Positions 12,643 to 25,869 of a stretch of DNA of 64,000 nt are shown here, piece by piece. Position 1 is the stretch's first letter. The number at the start of each line of letters is the position of its first letter. Origin of the DNA: Verpa conica. Its lineage: Eukaryota > Ascomycota > Pezizomycetes > Pezizales > Morchellaceae. The position numbers and the translations under genes are program-made. The DNA lies in NCBI GenBank assembly GCA_033030425.1, contig JAUFSD010000018.1, positions 806,001 to 870,000 on the forward strand, written 5' to 3'. The notes beneath the pieces were generated by a model. It had not been told where the DNA came from. It saw only the letters and a program-made list of their open reading frames with translations, and searched no databases.

Positions 12643-13333
12643 TTACTCCTTAGCTCTAGTGTCATACTTTCCATATCTCCCCGTGAATTTATACTCGCCA
12701 GTATCGTGGTTCCAGCGAAGATTAACATTCCCAGTCAAGACAAGGGAAGAGTAGCGGGCAGATGCACTAATAGATTCGAGGATGATATCTTCTTCAAATT
12801 CTTGATAGGTATATCTGCACAGTCTCCTGTTAGCCATGCATACGTCAAATAAAATATAGAAACCGGGGATAATACTTTTTTGCCTTAAACTTCAACACAT
12901 CCTCCGCCTTCTCTAACCCCAAGAAGCTCGCCATAATAGCAGGAGTACTGCAAATACCCTCAAATGAGAAAGCCGCTGTGCCATCTTTACATGACGGCTT
13001 CCACTTCATGAGTTTTTCGATCCCTCTCGTTACAACCCCCCTGAGCCTCTCAGCCTCGTTTATGATTTCAGATGGCGACAGCTCTTTCCCGCCTTTCCGA
13101 GCAAGACTTGTTTCTGCGGCTTCGTGGCCAGCGACCTTTGCTTCGAGCCAGAGGGCGTATTCGATGAGGTTACAAATTTGGCCTTCTTCGAGCATTTCGG
13201 TGCCGGTCTTGAATTCTTCGATGATGGCTTTACCGGTAGTGACGACAGCTGGCTCAGGGGCTTTTGTTGACTTGGTACGCTTCGACGCGGAGGAGGAGGA
13301 GGAAGTAGCGGTAGATTTACGTTTAGGAGGCAT
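12643..13333 (-). CDS. Hypothetical protein, 213 residues, basic N-terminus
   Basis: Two minus-strand exons, 13333-12876 and 12826-12643, joined across a 49-nt GTATTA...TAACAG intron (phase 2). I do not recognise the family. The N-terminus is a short basic, Ser-rich tail (MPPKRKSTATSSSSSASKRT) that could act as a nuclear signal. The middle (residues 35-140) is predicted helical (EEFKTGTEMLEEGQICNLIE, then ALWLEAKVAGHEAAETSLAR). The C-terminal 50 residues look beta-rich, with LTGNVNLRWNHDTGEYKFTG. The start is well placed, with CACA before the ATG. No neighbour suggests a function. Confidence 0.7.
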
Positions 13334-14983
13334 TGTGATGAATTGAGTTAGTTAGAGTTGGGAGGAAGGTAGAGGAGGGATGGGATGGATGGATGGAAGG
13401 GACAAGATCATAATAAGGACTAATATATAGAGCGGGATAAGGAGCAGCCACTCCAGAGTCAGTGCACCACGTAATCTCGGTCTTGATGGGTGAATGGTGC
13501 GAGACTATGCAACGGTATAGAAAGGTTGTTTTCTCGACATTTTTGTCCATATACAAACCGCTCCGATATGCTGTATATTTCATCATGTAATTAAGTCCCT
13601 AGTATGGTGTTCTGATCCTAGAATTCAGGTAGGAGGAAATTTCACATACCCGGTACGCCTCGTACGTCCCGTGCTTCCAGGTGCCATCCAGATATCAGCC
13701 GTTTGTTGATTGGCACTGGGCTGGGGCTAGGGCTGTAGACGAGGAACAAACTTTCCCGCTGCTGCAGCTGCCCTGCATATGCTAGTATTGGGTGAGAACA
13801 CGCTAGTATTCTGGTAAATTCTATGTCAGTGGAGACTTTACCCCCCTTCTTGAAAACTATACGCCCACCATCATTCACCCCTTAACCCAATATCTGAGAT
13901 ATTATTCAACTAAACCAACAGTATATGCAGTTTATTCGCCTATTTACAGAGACCTCGTCAATTTTATATTACTGCGGTCAACTAAATCACTATTGAGAAT
14001 TACTAATCAGCTGGCCGCCTATAAGGATATAGTATAGGCGACTTTCTAAAGACCATTTAGCAGTCTTTATAGTTCACTAATTATAAGGTTTGTAACTTCG
14101 CTCTTAAAAGAGGTGACAGTACTAATTACGACTATAGAAGCTACATAATTTCAGCTACAAATTATGGCCTGGTTCTATATTTCGATTCGGTATTCTCGAT
14201 ATCGGATATATGTTTTATATGAATAGATCGTAGGATATACATTATAGGTATATCCCCGGTCTAGGCTTTCTATATCTTAGGACATAGAGAAGAGACCACA
14301 ACATCTACTAGACACACCCGGGGGAAGTCACTCCCTCGCCTCTTAACGCAAATGGTAGTATAGTATATAAATGTGGAAGATACAGGTACAAGAGCTACAC
14401 TCCCTAACTTAAGAAGACTTCGTTAGACCATTACAGCGGTAGAGAACTACCATCCGCGGTATGTTCATAAATTAGACTGTGATTTAGGAACGTATTTAAT
14501 ACCTAGGCTAATTAATATTAGGACATAAGATTTTAGGCAGTCTGAAGAGTAGGGTATCACGCAGGGATAGGTAATGTAGTCGACGAGCCAGAATCCATGA
14601 AGCAACTGTGGCGGAAAACAAGCTTTCGCGTATTCTGTGGCGCTTCTTCAGTGCAGGGGCTGTGGCGGAAGTGTTGTTTTGGTCTTGGCAGCAACGGCGC
14701 GTCCTTTCAAAACAAGGGAAAAGTTATCCAGAGCCGCAGTCACTTTAACATCTGACAGGACAGACAGGCTATTCCCTCAACTACCTTCCCTTTGCTTGGT
14801 CCTGGTCATCTCTCATCCTCCCCCGCTGTCACCTACTGTCACCTACTCATCCCCCCCTCCCCCCTACTAGGCTGACATACCCCTTCTTGTTCAAGTATCT
14901 GCGCTGTTTCATCAAATCACGGCCCAAACCCAGAGTACAGAGTGATAGCCTGTGTTTGTGTTGTGTTTGTGTTTGTGTTTGCC
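13334..14983. other. Intergenic; GTGTTT microsatellite before next gene
   Basis: About 1.6 kb without supported genes. The last 40 bp (about 14950-14980) are a GTGTTT-type simple repeat in the presumed 5' UTR of the gene starting at 14984, with C-rich pyrimidine tracts around 14810-14870 that resemble fungal core-promoter sequence. Confidence 0.5.
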
Positions 14984-17900
14984 ATGGACGAAGCGTACGC
15001 TTCCCCCGATAGCGATGGCCACGCTTCTCTCCCTTCTCCTACAGATAGTACTTTTGATCTGAGCTGTATGTTTATTCTCACTCTTTATCCTCCTCATTCC
15101 ATCTAACTCGCTCTAGTGCTCCCTATAAAGCGTCGCGGCCGACAGCAAGACCCAATCATCATCTCTTCGTCCTTTATCAACGCACCCACCGAGCACGATT
15201 CATCCGATGATGATGAGGATGACGAAACGTTCTTGCGCAACACACTCGCCGGGGGAGATATGCGCATGCTCCCAACGTCACCAGCTTTACTCTCGTCGGC
15301 TTTCTCATCAGCAGCCAAACCTCGCTCTAAGATCCTCACGCCCACAAATGCAAAGAATGATGATAATACTCCACGCAATACACCCCGCCACACCCCACGG
15401 GGGCCACGGCCGTCTGCGCAAGGAGCCGACAGCTCTAGGGAGAACATTGACCCAAAAGGCAGTTCTCGGAAACAATCACCACCGAGACTAATGCTTCATA
15501 AGCCTGGAGATGGGTCCAATGATGAAGGCGAAGACCTAGTAGTCGATAAGACTGCGCCTCTAGCTTCTAACATAGTGGAGGAAATTTCATATACTGGTGC
15601 AGTCGTGAACGAGAGCTTGATTAAAGCTCCTAAACCCCGAGCTGGAGATGGGTCAACTACACCGTTTGGAGACGCCTACGAGCGAAGTTTGGACTCTCTA
15701 ACTCTACGACAAGCGCCTAGTACACCCGTCAAGAAGTCACCGGTACCGTTACCTTCGACCCCAGAGCAACCAATTAGCGTCTCAAAGGTTCGTAACTCGC
15801 GCAAAAGCATATCCCCCCAAAAGACCACCCCCGCGCCGCCAGCACCTCCTTCGCCACCAAAGTCAGCCTCTCCCAAGCTGCCGACCAGTAATAAGCTCAA
15901 TCTCACCCCCGAGACCCCACGTCTGCGGTACCTGAATTGGCTCAACTCCGACTCAATTGATGAGGGTCTTGGGGAATCCGCGGATATCCCAGCAGGCCAT
16001 AGCTCAAGGTTGCGAAAAGCGCAGGCACAAAGGATCATTGACGAGACTGCCTTTTTAGGTGGAGACGAAGCTAGTTTTATAGAGAAGGAGGAGGAAGGGA
16101 GTGGGAGTATGAAAGAAGAAATGCTGGACAAATTCAACCACGGCTCAGGCTCGGTGGAAAGGGGCGAGGGGAGCTTTTTTGATGAGGAAATGGATCCGAA
16201 TGAGAGTAGGCTGACAGCTATGTCAGAAGAAAATATTCCTACAGCACCGCTGCGGCCGATGCTAAATGAGAGTGAATGTATTCCTGAGGGTAGTGAAGAA
16301 GGGACGATTAGGCGGTCGAATAAAACGGTTACGTATGATGGAGCGGGAGACGATAACAGTGAGCGATCTGTTTCTCCTGCGCGGCCCCTGGAGCGAGGGG
16401 TACAGCAGCCTACACCTGAATCACAAGATAGTGACGAGAAACCGAATGATGGAAAGGAGACCGCTATGGTTAATTATCCTAAGCCGACAAGCCAGTATCC
16501 AACTCCGGGGTCTATAGCGTCTAAGCCTTCTAGTTCAGACTTTACACCAACCCCATCTGGTATAGTGACAATGGTTGAAGATGGGTCTTCAACTCTTCCC
16601 GATGAAACTAGGATACCGATAAATAGGGCACAGGGCCCCGAGTTTTCCGTCGAAGACCCGACAATGCCACAATTCTTCTCTAACGCATCTAAAAGCCTGG
16701 AAGGGACTACAGAATCTGAATCACCTACAACTAATGAATCTGTACAATCCAAATTCTCCGATAAAACCGTCAGACCATCAATTGCCCAAATTCAAAAGGT
16801 CGGAAAACCTGTATCCCCAGCCGTGGTAGGAGGTAACACCCAAAATTCCTTCCCCGACGGTTTCATTGCCCAATCGACACCTAAAGAAAATTACAACCCC
16901 TACAACCTTCACGAACTCAAGAACTCTAACCGGGCTCGTCGAGTATCTATGAACACCCCTCCATCCAGCTTAGAACACTCGTTGTCAGGTAATGAATTCC
17001 TCAATAACCCACCTGACTTCTCAAGTCTTGGAAGTGGGTTCTCTTTCTCTAGTATCCCATTGCGATATAAAGAATGGGATCCAGACAGTGTAGCACGGGA
17101 GTTCACCCCGCCGTTTCCAGTTGAGGGATCGAGAGCCCGAGGTTATAACCCCCCACAGAATACGCCGACCCCCGCAGCAGGCAAAACACGAGCGTTGATA
17201 GGGCTGGGGGGTATATTTGATGGAGAAGGGAGAGAAGAGAAAGGGCGGGCGCGGAGTAAGAGTGATCCGGTCGAGAATAAGGCATGGGAAGCGGGCAAAG
17301 GGCTGTTTACACCTGGGAGACTAGGGAAAACAGAAGAGAAACATGGAGATACGGTGGACAAAAGTGCTTTTTCAGAGGATAGTTCGGAAGATGTTAAAGA
17401 TGTCGAGGAGCAGGATGAGGGGGGAGATCTAGATGATCCAGAGTTGGGGCTTAGGTATGATATTTCTTAGATTTAATTTTAGTTGTGAATGCAAACTGAT
17501 GAGGGATAGTGGAAGCGAAAATGAGCGTGGTGGACATCACTGGTCTGGTTTTACACAGGAGTTTAGGGCGGGTTTCGCGGCAGATAAAGAGGCTACTCGC
17601 AAGGTAGACCAAGTTGAACCTACTATCGGCCCTTCTACTCTCAACCTGGGCAGTGTCGAATTTCGAGTACACACTCCCGCCTCTATTGGCGAATCAAAGG
17701 ATGTCACTACCGACCTTATCGATGGATCTAACAAAACCCTCTGGCTCCGCATGGCACAGGCTGAAACCGAAAACGACCGCTTTCGAAAATTACTTGAAAG
17801 CAATAACATTAAGATTGAAGACTTATCTCAAGATCTTAGTGGGAGCAATCTCAATGTTAACCTACAGGATAGCAGGGATATGAGCACCCGCTCATCCGAC

Positions 17901-20171
17901 TTCAATGTCTCCACTTCTGAGGATGTTAGCTCACTCCGGCGCCGCGTGATGGAACTGGAAGGGCTATTGGAGATACTTGGACGTAAGGAGGTAGAGTCGA
18001 GGGCGGAGAACGAGAGGAAGGATAACCTCGTTATGCATTGGCGCAACCAATACAACGATGTTCAGAAGCTCGCCGTGCAGAATCGACAACATGCTATGGG
18101 ATTGAAAAACCATGTTAAGAATCTTGAACAGCAAGCTGCAGTTGATTCGGTCAACCACGATAGGGAGATCAATAAGGTTGTGAGCGTACTCCGCACAGAG
18201 AAGCAAGATGTTATTAAACATAGCAGGCAGAAGAGTATGGGTTTGGAAGACCGATTGAAATTCTTTGAGCAGCGTGTTCATGATGTGCAAGAGGCACACA
18301 GAAGAGATGCGGAGGAGAAGGAAAAGACTATTTCGCACTTACGAGAGGCGCTCAGTAGAAGTTCTATTGGGGCCATAGGAGATGGTGATGAGACTATCAC
18401 AGAGATGGAGGAGAAGCTGTACGAACAGCAACAAGCGCATGAAGCTGACACAGCTAAATTTACCAACCTACTTGAGGAGAAAGAAGGGTTGGTGAGACAT
18501 CTTCAGGCCGAACTTGACGAGATGGTGAACCTCATGCCAGTTGATCATGGGAGCTCGAGGATGATCGATGAGGAGGAGGTAGAGGACTGGTTGGATGAAA
18601 AATCGCGCGAGATATCACAGTATTATGACGATGGACTTGATCAAATTATTACCGAATTACACGGAACTGGAGAGAGAGAGGATTTTGAAGAAGCAGTTGA
18701 AGAGGCGGAGATGAGTCTAAGGAGAGTAGCGGAGGAGGCAGGTCTAGATGAACCGTTGGATAAAGCTACCCTTGCTGCATTCGGGATCCGACAGCTCAGG
18801 ACAGAGTATACCATGCTTAAACGCCTCCTCATCGAGAGCGAGGGCCGTGTCAAAGACCTTATGCAAGTTAACGATGAATTCGCCCGACGCGGTGACCAAA
18901 CTGAGAAGCTCCGCGTGAGCGAGGAACAGCGGGTCGCATTCCAGACCGTGGCCAAGGAGGCCGAAGCAGCCGGAAAAATGCTTGCCGACCAGGTAGATGC
19001 GTTGAGGATGAAACTAATCGACGCCGAACAACATATACGCCATCTCGAAGCTGAAAACGAGGCGCTGGAGGCAAAGCTTGTAGATGTAGAAGAGAAAGCA
19101 GTTGGCTTTGAAGCAGATAAGGAGGCGCTACAGAGGCTGGTGAATGATACGAAGAGGCTTAATGATATGCTGAAGAATCAATCAGCTGAGGCAGAGCAAA
19201 GGAATCAGGGCTTTGAGGAGGAAATCGTTGGGCTGAGGAGACAGCTTGCGGAGGAGAAGGGGCATGTTAGTGTGGTTGAGACGGAGACGATTACACTTAG
19301 ACAGCAGATCACAGAGTGGGAGGAGACCACCATAGTGATTAGTAAGGAGAAGGAAGGCGTACAGGCCCAGCTTAAAGATACGCAAGATAAAATCAAGACC
19401 CTTGAGAAGGAGAAAGATGCGCTGAAGAGGCAGCTCGATGAAGCTGCAAAAGCACAGGTTTCATCAAAGGAAACAGAAACCTTCAAGAAATCTGTCAAAG
19501 ATCTTCAAGGGCGCCTCAAGCTCCTAAACGAGCAATATTCGACCTCTACTACCACAGTAGCCCAGCTTGAAGGTAAACTCAAACATGGAGAGCAAGCCGT
19601 ACAGCGCCTTGCAGCAGAAAAGGAATTCCTCAAAGCCGAGCTCGAGATCGCAGCGAATGAGACAAAAGCTGCACGGGGAAGGTTTGCCCAGCTGCTTCAC
19701 GATACGGCAGAGAAGGAAGCAAAATGGATGAATGTACGGTCCGAACTTTCACTTCACGGTTCTATGAATACTGGGGAAGCCCCTACTGCAGTGGTAGCAG
19801 CGTATAAGAAATCACTCTCTGCTATCGTCGCCGAGATTGAGAAGGATACTCTTCCTATCCCTTCTTCTTATGGTGGCGATATTGAGGAGGATGAGCAGTT
19901 CGAGATTGAGGGTGTTCAGGATCCGGAGTTAGTTAAGGCTATCATCCAAGCTTTCCGCTTGCGCGATAGGATAATCGTAGATACAGAAGAGAAGAGTAAA
20001 CGCTATAGGGGAGCGGTGAAGAAGTGGATGAGAGAGGGCGAGAAGAAGAAGGCTCGGATTGATGAATTAGTCGCGGAGGTGAGGGAGTTAGGGTTGAAGT
20101 TGAAGGCGGAGAAGAAGAGTAATGATGAGAAAATGGGACAAATGATTTTGGCGTTGCGGAGGGGGGAATAG
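14984..20171 (+). CDS. Large coiled-coil protein, 1695 residues; candidate cytoskeletal/spindle-pole-body component
   Basis: Three exons: 14984-15065, 15117-17454 and 17504-20171. The introns are 51 and 49 nt, the second with a CTGAT branch site, and the joined reading frame is continuous. Residues 1 to about 810 are disordered, rich in Ser, Pro, Thr and acidic residues, with many S/T-P sites (TPRNTPRHTPRGP, SPVPLPSTPEQP) that suit cyclin-dependent or MAP kinases. A basic patch KRRGRQQ lies near residue 30. From about residue 870 to the end the protein is heptad-rich coiled coil (runs such as LEAENEALEAKLVDVEEK). It ends in a basic segment (RYRGAVKKWMREGEKKKARI). This layout resembles fungal spindle-pole-body, microtubule-organising or septation scaffolds, but I see no diagnostic domain, so that role is inference. 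Confidence 0.8.
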
Positions 20172-21122
20172 TCGGATCAAGCCGAGGGGATATGAAGTGT
20201 ATAAGTGTTAGAATACGGTGGTGGTATTTTTTTTGGTGTCTTGTCTCCGCTACGGGTTTTTTGTTACTCTTTATTAGGTATTCTAGTTTTTCTTCTCTTT
20301 CTTTTTAATTCATCTGTATCGGTATCGCATTATTTGGAAGGCTAGGAACACGGCCGGGTTTGGGGAATCTGGAGTACCGGGATGGCATTTTTTTATTTTT
20401 ATTTGCTGACTTCTCATCTTTTATTTTGTTAAAGGGGGGAGGGTTGTGTACGTTTTGTCTACTTGATCGTAGTGCAGGTGTACAAGTGTAGCTGGTATGC
20501 ATGGGGCCCCTTTATAGGTTTTTATTTATTATTAGGGTAATTTTAAAAATTTCTACTCTTAAGCTTATTTTATACCATTCGGTCTCGGCTTAGAAGTTTG
20601 AGATGTAGAATTTTAAAATTATGCAGCATGAATGGACAAGTAGTCATCATACCAAGCAGAGTTCCTATATCTGAGTCTATCATGTAGACTCACTTAATTA
20701 AGGAATAGCTGATATGAAACTAGTTAGATACGAGAACTCTTAAGTTGTGTTATGTACTTATGATTATTAAGTTGTATTTGAGTATTAGAAGAAAATTAAA
20801 GTAGTTTTTTGAATTCTTAGGGTGTTAGATTGGGAGCACAAGTGATATTTGGTGACCACTCCCGAGACTGCATTTTTTGACTAAATATCTATAAGGACCT
20901 GAGAAATAAAAATAAAATAAAGCTTTTCCAGATTTCTAGGATACTATCTGTATCATTTATTCCTTTACCCCCTTGGTACTCCGCTTCAATTATCGCCCGC
21001 TATATACCCATAAATATTCAATTTGAATCGTAGTATTTATACCTATTGTGACTTTATATATTAGAGATTTTCAAAAAATATAGGTAGGTAGACTCGGAGC
21101 CTATTTACCTAGAACTAACATC
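20172..21122. other. Intergenic between convergent genes, no gene seen
   Basis: 3' flanks of the coiled-coil gene (+) and the NACHT-ankyrin gene (-). T-rich tracts near 20220-20410 are likely 3'-end signals. Otherwise AT-rich without coding features. Confidence 0.5.
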
Positions 21123-24100
21123 TTATGTAGAAATTATTGGATATAACCCCTCGTAATTAGCTAGCTTAAGCATCTTGTTCACCAGAAGATCAACAATCGA
21201 GCTATGATTTCTAGCCGATGCCATATGCATTGCCGTGACTCCGTCTTGAGTTACAGCCAAGGGGTCGGCACCGTATTCGAGCAGCAGTTCAACCACCGAT
21301 TCATATCCCCCGAATGCTGCAAGGTGTAGTGCTGTTTCCCCATCATTTTTTGCTTCCAAGACCTTGGCACCATTCTCGAGTAGTAGCCCAACAACCAACT
21401 CATACCCCCCCATTGCGGCACAATGTAGCGGAGTTTCCCCATCGTCCTTTGCTGCTGATACCTGGATATCGGCGTCTTTCTCAAGGAGAAGTCGAGCAAC
21501 TGATCTATGCCCGCAGGATGCCGCCCTATGTAATGGTATTGCTCCGTTTTTAGTCGTAGCCAAGAGGTTAGCGCCGCTCTGGAGTAGCAGCCGAACAGCT
21601 AATCCGTGCCCTCCAAACGCTGCTTTGTGTAATGCTGTCTCTCCACCGTTCCTCACTTCTGAGCCTCGAATATCGGCACCGTGTTCGATGAGCAATCTGA
21701 CGACTAAATGGTTTCCAGCAGACGCTGCTTCATGAAGGGCTGTCTCTCCATCTTCACCGGCAGCGGAAGTATCGGCGCCTCTTTCGAGGAGGAGTTTGAC
21801 TATCGATTCATGCCCTGCAAGCGCTGCCCGGTGTAGTGCTGTGGTTCCGTATTTGGTTGCAGCTGATATGCTGGCGCCCTTGTCGAGAAGTAGTCGGACT
21901 ACTGATTCATGCCCTCCATATGCTGCCCTTTGTAATGCGGTAACCCCATATCTAGTTGTAGCTGAGACATTGGCACCGCCTTCAAGTAGGAGTTTGACAA
22001 TAGACTTGTGACCTTCAGATGCTGCTTGGTGGAGTACGGTCTCTCCACCGTTTTTTACTGCGGATGCTCCGACGTCTGCACCTCTCTCGAGTAGTAGTTG
22101 GACTATTCGCTCGTAGCCTCCAGATGCTGCATGATGCAATGCTGTCTCGCCGTAGGTTTTTGTCGCTAGAATATTTGCTCCTCTATCGAGTAGTATTCGG
22201 GCAATTTCTTCGTGTCCTCCAGATGCTGCCTGGTGCAGTGCGGTCTCCCGGCCACCTCCAATAACTGAGGCATCGGCACCTCTATCAAGTAGAAACTGGA
22301 CTATTGTGTCATGCCCTCCCGACACTGCCCTGTGTAATGCCGTCATTCCATCATTAGCTTTGATAGAAACATTTGCGCCGTTATCAAGTAGTAGACGAAC
22401 AACTGGTTCATGCCCGCTGGATGCTGCTCTATGCAATGCCGTGTCTCCATCAAACCCTATATCAGAAATATTGGCACCCTCTTCGAGTAGTAGGTGTACG
22501 ATCGCACTGCACCCCCCAGATGCTGCGCTATGTAATGCTGTATCGCCATCTATTTTATCTGTAACATCGATTCCTTTAAGTAAGACTTGGACTACCGATT
22601 TATGGCCGCGATTCGCTGCGCAGTGAATTGCACTCTTATCCCCGAGCTTATAGGATCTAGCGTTAATATCCAGGTCTCCAGTAGCTTTTTCTAATAATAA
22701 CTGAACTAGGGAGCAGTGTCCTAGGGTAGCTGCTACGTGTAGTGGGGTTTGTTTTATGTATCGGTTGTAGTAGCCTAAATCTATCTTATACCATTTTTGA
22801 GCTTTCAGTGCCTGTAGGTAAGACGAGAGGTTTCCTGGATTCGTAATGAGTTTAAACAAGGGATCCCTTGTTAAACTCTCGTTACATAACCCGAGATGAT
22901 AATCTAGGTTCTTGGCTGCATAGTCCATGAACGGGTATATTCGGCGCCGGACATCAAGTGGGATCCCACTTCTGCAGGCTCCGTGAGAGAAATCACTAAA
23001 AGAGAGGAAGGTTATGCAGATAATTGCGAGGTTGAAGTCAACGTCATTAGGAATGACTGAATTTGTTAGAAGATATTCCTGGACTGTATAGTGTGCCAAC
23101 CTAACAATGCCGCCGTTGATTACTACCAAGCCTGCACAGACGTCAAGGATAGTTTCTTTATCTGGCAAGTCTAGTTCGCTAATTTCATATCGGTTAGGCT
23201 CCACCGATATAGCTTGCTGCAGCTCTCGAATCGTGAGTGTGCGCTGGGCTTTGACTAGCCACGAGAGGACCTTATGCGCTAGCTCTACACGGGCTTTGGG
23301 TTGTTGCCGAAGGACTTCTATGGTCCTATCATAAGTTGGTTCTAAAAGGTTTTCTTTGCTATCAGTCGAAGAGATTTTGAGCTTTTCAAGTTCCGTGAGG
23401 ATGTTTCGAAGAGTAGGTTGTTGACAAAGGTACTCGATGTGGAAATGGGCTAGTAAGAACCTAAAGTCAAGTTATGTCAGTACTTTAATATGAAACCGTA
23501 TAACTATCTTGACTTACATTCCCTGAGCACAGAACTTAAGCTCAGATATAATTTTATCCTTATAATTACCGTGATTTTGATCGAGCAAACGCTTAGTCCG
23601 AGGGCTTTCGTTAATCTTCTGCTCAATATAGCTAGCAATATCCTCATTGTGTGCATGAAGCTTTATTTTTGTTGAGTTTTTAAAGGAATACTGGATGTCT
23701 TCTGGATTCTCCCGGCTAGTAACGAATATTCTTATATTTCTACCCATTACTATTCGATGGAATAGCGGCAGGAATGCCTTTCGCCGGGATTTCTTGCCGC
23801 ATTCATCCAGAGCGTCACAGATGATAAATGTTTGAGTAAATGATTCGGAAATAACGAGAAGTACGTTATATAGCTGCTCGATTGTGGGGCTTCTTTTTCC
23901 GGACTCGAGTTTGAAATACAGATCCTCGATTTCGATAGGAAGCTTTTGTAGTTGCTCAGAGAGTTGTTTAATTAGGCTAGCAAGGATATGGATTGGTCTT
24001 TGCTGGTACTGCTCTTTGTAATTAAAATAGATATATGCGATCCCATAGTTGCCCATGGATGCTTTTTCTTGAAAGCTCTCAATTATACGTGAACTAAAGG

Positions 24101-25046
24101 GTCAGCACTAGCTTATTGACGAACCGAGATAGTCATTTGTACAAAGAACATACCACAAGAAAGTCTTGCCCACACCAGCTATAATGTCACCTAATATTAG
24201 TATCGGTATTAAATAGGTCTTTGAATTTACGTACGGATACCGTAGCCCCAAAGCAGTGGGAATTTTGTGTTTTCATTGATCCACTCTTGGAATTCCGGTG
24301 CTTCCAAGATCCACCCGCCAGCACCTTTTAGTCTCCTATTGCTGATTTCAATGTGCCTCTTGTCAAAGGCCACCGGATACAACCAGTCGAGTATCTTTTT
24401 ACGTTTTTCCTTTGCTACATCAAATCTTAGCCAGAATTATATATAACTGCTGCATCCACTTCCATACCAATGAGAACCATATCATTATTTTCCATTTCGT
24501 AATCAAGGGCTGCACGTTCATTTACAAAATATTTCTCGAAATATTGTACCGGTGTTTCCATAACTTCTGGCTCCAGTTGGGACCTTAGTTCTAGGTTAGC
24601 ACGGCTCAGCTCTGGTAAGCACAGATGCAGGAGGGCCAGGCTCACAGTTTATATTTACCAGCGTTCAACGCAATTGTGAAAAGGTTCTTTATCCCCTCAA
24701 CCCACACGATATACTCCATAATTTCGTTTGCCCGGAAAGGCCTTACAGGTCGAGACAAATCTCGCCTGACAGCGACGCAGAATTTCTTACAGATTCTTGC
24801 CATTTCATTTATGCACCCTTGGATTAAACCGTCGAGTCCTAGCAATGCTGTTGATTTTTGATCGCCAAGTTCCCGCACGCAAATCTGTACAGCGGTGAGA
24901 ACTTCATTAAAGGATCCGATCTCATCTATGAGTTTCCGAAGGTTTCTTGGTGATAATGTTACTCTGCTAAGATATTCGTAACCTAGTGAAGTTATCTTGG
25001 CTGTGAGTTGAATTGTAAGAACTAGGTTTTTTGTAAGGACTGTCAT
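21123..25046 (-). pseudogene. NACHT-ankyrin STAND (NLR-like) gene with one single-base frameshift
   Basis: Six minus-strand exons: 25046-24659, 24611-24468, 24415-24235, 24178-24154, 24093-23518 and 23460-21123, with introns of 47-60 nt. Order of domains: a helical fungal STAND N-terminal domain (residues 1 to about 130), a linker with KILDWLYP, NACHT with Walker A GIPGVGKTF (completed by splicing exon 3 to exon 4) and Walker B TFIICDALDECG. Then comes a helical region and at least 16 ankyrin repeats (GETALHQAASGGHE type). Such proteins act in fungal non-self recognition and programmed cell death. Exon 3 is 181 nt, one more than the frame needs. In the GACAAAGAGG stretch at about 24354-24363 the upstream frame runs into TGA, while the expected family sequence continues in the neighbouring frame. 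Everything else is open. Either a recent inactivating insertion or a sequence error. Confidence 0.8.
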
Positions 25047-25869
25047 AACTGAATAGCTGGCAACAGTACGTTATCATAAGCGATGATTGTTGATAAAGGT
25101 TGTAAGCCAGGACATGTTCTGCTATTTGTAGCTGTCATCTTGTGAGGCTCTTCGTGTAACCATCTACAGTGGTAGCCACACGACATAGGGTTTATTTATA
25201 GGTCTGGCTGAAGCTTGATCAAGCCCAGCATCCTTAATTAGTTATGGCTGGAAAACGGTCCGAGTGAGCAATGACTGAAAAGGCGCTACAAATTACGTAC
25301 CTAAATATATATACATATAACAGTCATAGGAGTTGAGCGAGGTGTATATGTACGCACGTACGCAGTCCAGTAATAACCGGAGACCTATGACTCAGCACGT
25401 ACTATTCCGGTACTTTTTCTAGAAACGGTCCTCATAAATTACAATAGGCTGAAATAAGTGAAAGCTGCCAGATCCAATTATCTCTAATGTTAGCGGGAGT
25501 GCATCGTCGGGTATTGTTTTCTCGTTGTTAATCAGCCATTCTCTATCTAGTATATGAATTATCATATTAGCATTGATTTACATTGAACTCTCTAGGTAAA
25601 TAAATTTGGTTAAACCTATGAGAGAACTTGCTAACGCGCATGTTCTCGTGTCTAATGATTACGGTCCCCTTAACAGGCACATCACCATTACACTCCTAGA
25701 GGTCACTTCTACGTCCAGCGCTGTTATACATATACTCACAACTATTGCATAGAGTGAGGTCTGCACCTGTCAATCATAAGTATAATGGCCTCTTTGTCGT
25801 AAAAAAAGGCCCCATGAAGTACAGTCATATTTTCGTAATCAAGGTGTTAACTTTAATACCACCATCGAT
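25047..25869. other. Intergenic, promoter side of the NACHT-ankyrin gene
   Basis: About 820 bp of AT-rich sequence upstream of the minus-strand NACHT-ankyrin gene. No coding feature is supported. Confidence 0.4.

Noticed and set aside
15676..16137. 153-codon minus-strand ORF inside the coiled-coil gene
   Set aside because: Antisense to a well-supported exon in Ser/Pro-rich sequence; no features of its own.
21314..22626. Several plus-strand ORFs opposite the ankyrin repeats
   Set aside because: They are antisense shadows of the periodic ankyrin coding sequence.
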